Positions 6,425 to 8,516 of a DNA stretch of 8,516 bases are shown piece by piece. Positions within the stretch are counted from its first letter, which is position 1, and every line of letters begins with the position of its first letter. This DNA comes from Bacteroidota bacterium. Its GTDB lineage: Bacteria > Bacteroidota > Bacteroidia > B-17B0 > Aurantibacillaceae. The notes below the pieces were generated by a model. It was not told the origin of the DNA. It did not search any database and saw nothing but the letters and a program-made list of their open reading frames with translations. The stretch lies in NCBI GenBank assembly GCA_947449125.1, contig CANFQR010000043.1, forward strand, positions 1 to 8,516, read 5' to 3'. The position numbers were made by a program, and so were the translations under genes.

Positions 6425-8516
6425 GCCTAAACCTTTTTTAAAATTAGTTGCTGAATATACTCACGAAAATTACAAAGATAATTTAGAACACCTTTGCATT
6501 ATTTTGCCAAATAAACGAGGGGCGCTGTTTTTGAAAAATTATTTAGCTCAAACTTTTGGTAAAACAATTTGGCTGCCAACCATAATAAGTGCCGAAGAAT
6601 TAATTACAGAATTAAGCGGACTGAGAACCATTGAGGAAATTGATTTAATATGTTATTTATACGACAGTTACAAAATCTGTTATGGCGATGATGCCGAAAC
6701 TTTTGACAGTTTTGCAAAATGGGGGCAGTTAATATTACAGGACTTCAATGAAATAGACCGTTATTTAGCAGATTCTGAACAATTATACGACAACTTAAAA
6801 GACATTAAAGTAATTGAAAACTGGAGCCTGGGAGAAGAGAAACTGAGTGAATACCAAATTAATTACTTAAAATTCATGAATAGCCTTGGCGCTATTTATA
6901 AACACTTTAGCAGTTTTTTAATTTCACAAAAATGGGCGTATCAAGGCTTGGCCTACAGATATGCGGTTAAAAATTTTGAGAACACTACTTTCACTAACCA
7001 ATTTCACAAATTAATTTTTTGTGGATTTAACGCATTAAATGCAGCCGAATTAGTTATTTTCAATAAATTATATCAGCAACAAAAAGCAGATTTGCTTTGG
7101 GATGCCGACGAATACTATTTAAATGACGCCAATCAGGAAGCAGGATTGTTTTTGAGAAACAATTTCAATTTATTTCAGCAACGCAGCCCTTCATTTATTC
7201 AAAATAATTTTGCTAACGAAAAAGAAATAAAAATTGTTTCAGTCCCAAAACAAATAGGGCAAGCCCAAGTTGTAAAACAAACTATTCAAGAATTAATAAA
7301 AAATAATATCCCTTTAGATAAAGTAGCTATTGTATTAGCAAACGAAAAATTATTATGGCCTGTATTGCAACAACTACCTGAAGAAGTTGAGCATGTAAAT
7401 ATTACCATGGAGTATCCGCTTCGTTATACCTCTACCTATAGTTTAATAGAACAGTTACTGCAATTGCAAATTAATTTTTCGAAACAAAACCGTCGCGATA
7501 AAACAATTTACCACAAAGATTTTATTTCCATTTTACGACAACCAATTTTAATTAATTATGTTAAACATAAGCTAGGCAATATCTCTATTGATGGTATTAT
7601 AAATAAAATAACGCAAAATAATATCTCTTTTATTACGCCAAAATTATTATCAGAATTATTTAATAACGAACAACATGAAATAATTAATTTATTTAAACCT
7701 TCGTTGTCGGTAATAGAATTATGCAATAGTTTTTTAAACGTGCTTAACAATGTTAAAGAAATTATTATTTCAGAACCTTTCAATAACCAATCAAGTTTAG
7801 AATTAGAATATTTACAAATCATAATAAAAAATTTTAATCGTTTAAACGAGATCATTCAGAAATACAATCATTTTAGTAACGTACAAGCTTTTAAACAATT
7901 ATTTAATCAAGTAATTGGTAATACTTCTGCTCCTTTTATTGGTGAGCCATTAAAAGGAATTCAAATTATGGGTGTACTCGAAACCAGAACTTTAGATTTT
8001 GACCACGTTATTTTTGTGAATGTTAACGAAAGTGTTTTGCCTTCAGGAAAAACAGTTAATTCTTTTTTACCAAACGATCTTAAGAGGGCTTTTGGCATGC
8101 CCCTTTATTTGGAAAAAGATGCCATTTACGCTTATCATTTTTACAGATTGTTACAACGTGCAAACAACGTAGTTATTACCTATGATAGCGAAACAGACAC
8201 GTTTGGAAAAGGCGAAAAAAGCAGGTTTGTTGCGCAACTTCAACTAGAAATGAAAATCAAAAATCCTAATATAAAAATAACAGAAGAAGTTGCACTTTAT
8301 GATAATTTTCCTGAAGACACAATCAATTCAATTGCCATCGTAAAAACCGCCGAAAATTTAAAACCAATTTATGAAAAAGCAATTAGCAAAGAAGAATTTA
8401 AATCCTTGTCACCGTCTAGTTTATTAATGTTTAAAGATTGTGGCTTGAAATTTTTTTTCAGATACGGCGTTAATTTAAAAGTCAGTAAAGAAGTTGAAGA
8501 AAGCGCAGAAGCAAGT
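6423..8516 (+). CDS. AddB-like PD-(D/E)XK nuclease/inactivated helicase protein (3' end outside the window)
   Basis: The frame is open for 698 codons from ATG 6423 to the window edge. The N-terminus resembles AddB/RexB-type proteins: LCIILPNKRGALFLKNYL (24-41), LPTIISAEELITEL (51-64) and KWGQLILQDFNEIDRYL (99-115). Later, IQIMGVLETRTLDFDHVIFV (513-532) and NESVLPSGK (535-543) match the helicase-like region near the end of the SF1 fold. LSPSSLLMFKDCGLKFFFRY (662-681) is the entry to the C-terminal PD-(D/E)XK nuclease domain; Cys673 sits where AddB has the first ligand of its Fe-S cluster. The nuclease catalytic residues and the remaining cysteines are beyond the window. No GxxGxGK[ST] Walker A is seen near the N-terminus, so the helicase half is probably inactive in ATP hydrolysis, like RecC. 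The expected role is double-strand-break end processing with an AddA-like helicase-nuclease, whose gene might follow downstream. The family call is good; the exact orthology is not proven. Confidence 0.86.
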   Translation, partial: MPKPFLKLVAEYTHENYKDNLEHLCIILPNKRGALFLKNYLAQTFGKTIWLPTIISAEELITELSGLRTIEEIDLICYLYDSYKICYGDDAETFDSFAKWGQLILQDFNEIDRYLADSEQLYDNLKDIKVIENWSLGEEKLSEYQINYLKFMNSLGAIYKHFSSFLISQKWAYQGLAYRYAVKNFENTTFTNQFHKLIFCGFNALNAAELVIFNKLYQQQKADLLWDADEYYLNDANQEAGLFLRNNFNLFQQRSPSFIQNNFANEKEIKIVSVPKQIGQAQVVKQTIQELIKNNIPLDKVAIVLANEKLLWPVLQQLPEEVEHVNITMEYPLRYTSTYSLIEQLLQLQINFSKQNRRDKTIYHKDFISILRQPILINYVKHKLGNISIDGIINKITQNNISFITPKLLSELFNNEQHEIINLFKPSLSVIELCNSFLNVLNNVKEIIISEPFNNQSSLELEYLQIIIKNFNRLNEIIQKYNHFSNVQAFKQLFNQVIGNTSAPFIGEPLKGIQIMGVLETRTLDFDHVIFVNVNESVLPSGKTVNSFLPNDLKRAFGMPLYLEKDAIYAYHFYRLLQRANNVVITYDSETDTFGKGEKSRFVAQLQLEMKIKNPNIKITEEVALYDNFPEDTINSIAIVKTAENLKPIYEKAISKEEFKSLSPSSLLMFKDCGLKFFFRYGVNLKVSKEVEESAEAS

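Noticed and set aside
6473..6480. TATCTTTG on the minus strand as a definite promoter for the 80-residue gene
   Set aside because: It matches TAnnTTTG exactly, but it lies inside another gene, the only upstream TTG (6510-6508) is spaced too far, and several such matches are expected by chance in this AT-rich window. Kept only as a candidate.
7556..7855. Open frame of 99 codons on the minus strand
   Set aside because: It is antisense to the AddB-like gene in a very AT-rich part. The hydrophobic Leu/Ile/Ser-rich translation is typical of a shadow of AT-rich coding DNA.
1..8516. Mobile elements, tRNA or rRNA genes, CRISPR arrays, riboswitches
   Set aside because: Reading both strands I saw no transposase motifs, no terminal repeats, no spaced direct repeats, no tRNA-like cloverleaf in the short gaps, and no leader long enough for a known riboswitch.

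Overview
The window looks like chromosomal core-genome DNA from a member of the Bacteroidota, most likely a gliding or type IX secretion (T9SS) lineage related to Flavobacteriia or Sphingobacteriia. The DNA is strongly A+T-rich. One protein ends in a gliding-motility-associated C-terminal (CHU_C) domain, and another is a PorP/SprF family outer-membrane protein. Several genes are preceded by TAnnTTTG boxes, the -7 element of the Bacteroidota primary sigma factor, with little Shine-Dalgarno signal. I see no rRNA, tRNA, CRISPR array, insertion sequence or phage gene, and no stretch over 300 bases lacks a gene.

Region 1 (1-2050, minus strand) is a tight three-gene operon. It encodes an exported TPR protein, a very small exported CHU_C-domain protein and a PorP/SprF family protein cut by the window edge. 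Both junctions are 4-base ATGA overlaps. PorP/SprF proteins are known partners for secretion or surface attachment of CHU_C-type T9SS cargo, so this reads as a cargo-plus-partner cassette. It is the most interesting locus here.

Region 2 (2134-3440, minus strand) holds ribH (lumazine synthase, riboflavin synthesis) and, upstream of it, a single-pass membrane protein with TPRs. A strong intrinsic terminator lies between them. Region 3 (3441-3541) is a divergent promoter region with two identical TATTTTTGC boxes facing opposite ways, one for the membrane TPR gene and one for recF.

Region 4 (3542-6104) contains recF (plus strand), convergent with asnS (asparaginyl-tRNA synthetase, minus strand); 25 bases separate their stop codons. 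Region 5 (6182-8516) has a small uncharacterised gene on the minus strand and a large AddB-like PD-(D/E)XK nuclease/inactivated-helicase gene on the plus strand, cut by the window end. Their start codons overlap within one CATG, so each gene's upstream signals lie inside the other.

The assignments of ribH, recF and asnS are secure. The T9SS cassette and the AddB-like protein are solid at family level. The specific function of the two TPR proteins and the 80-residue protein is not visible from sequence. I found no clear case for a wholly new system.
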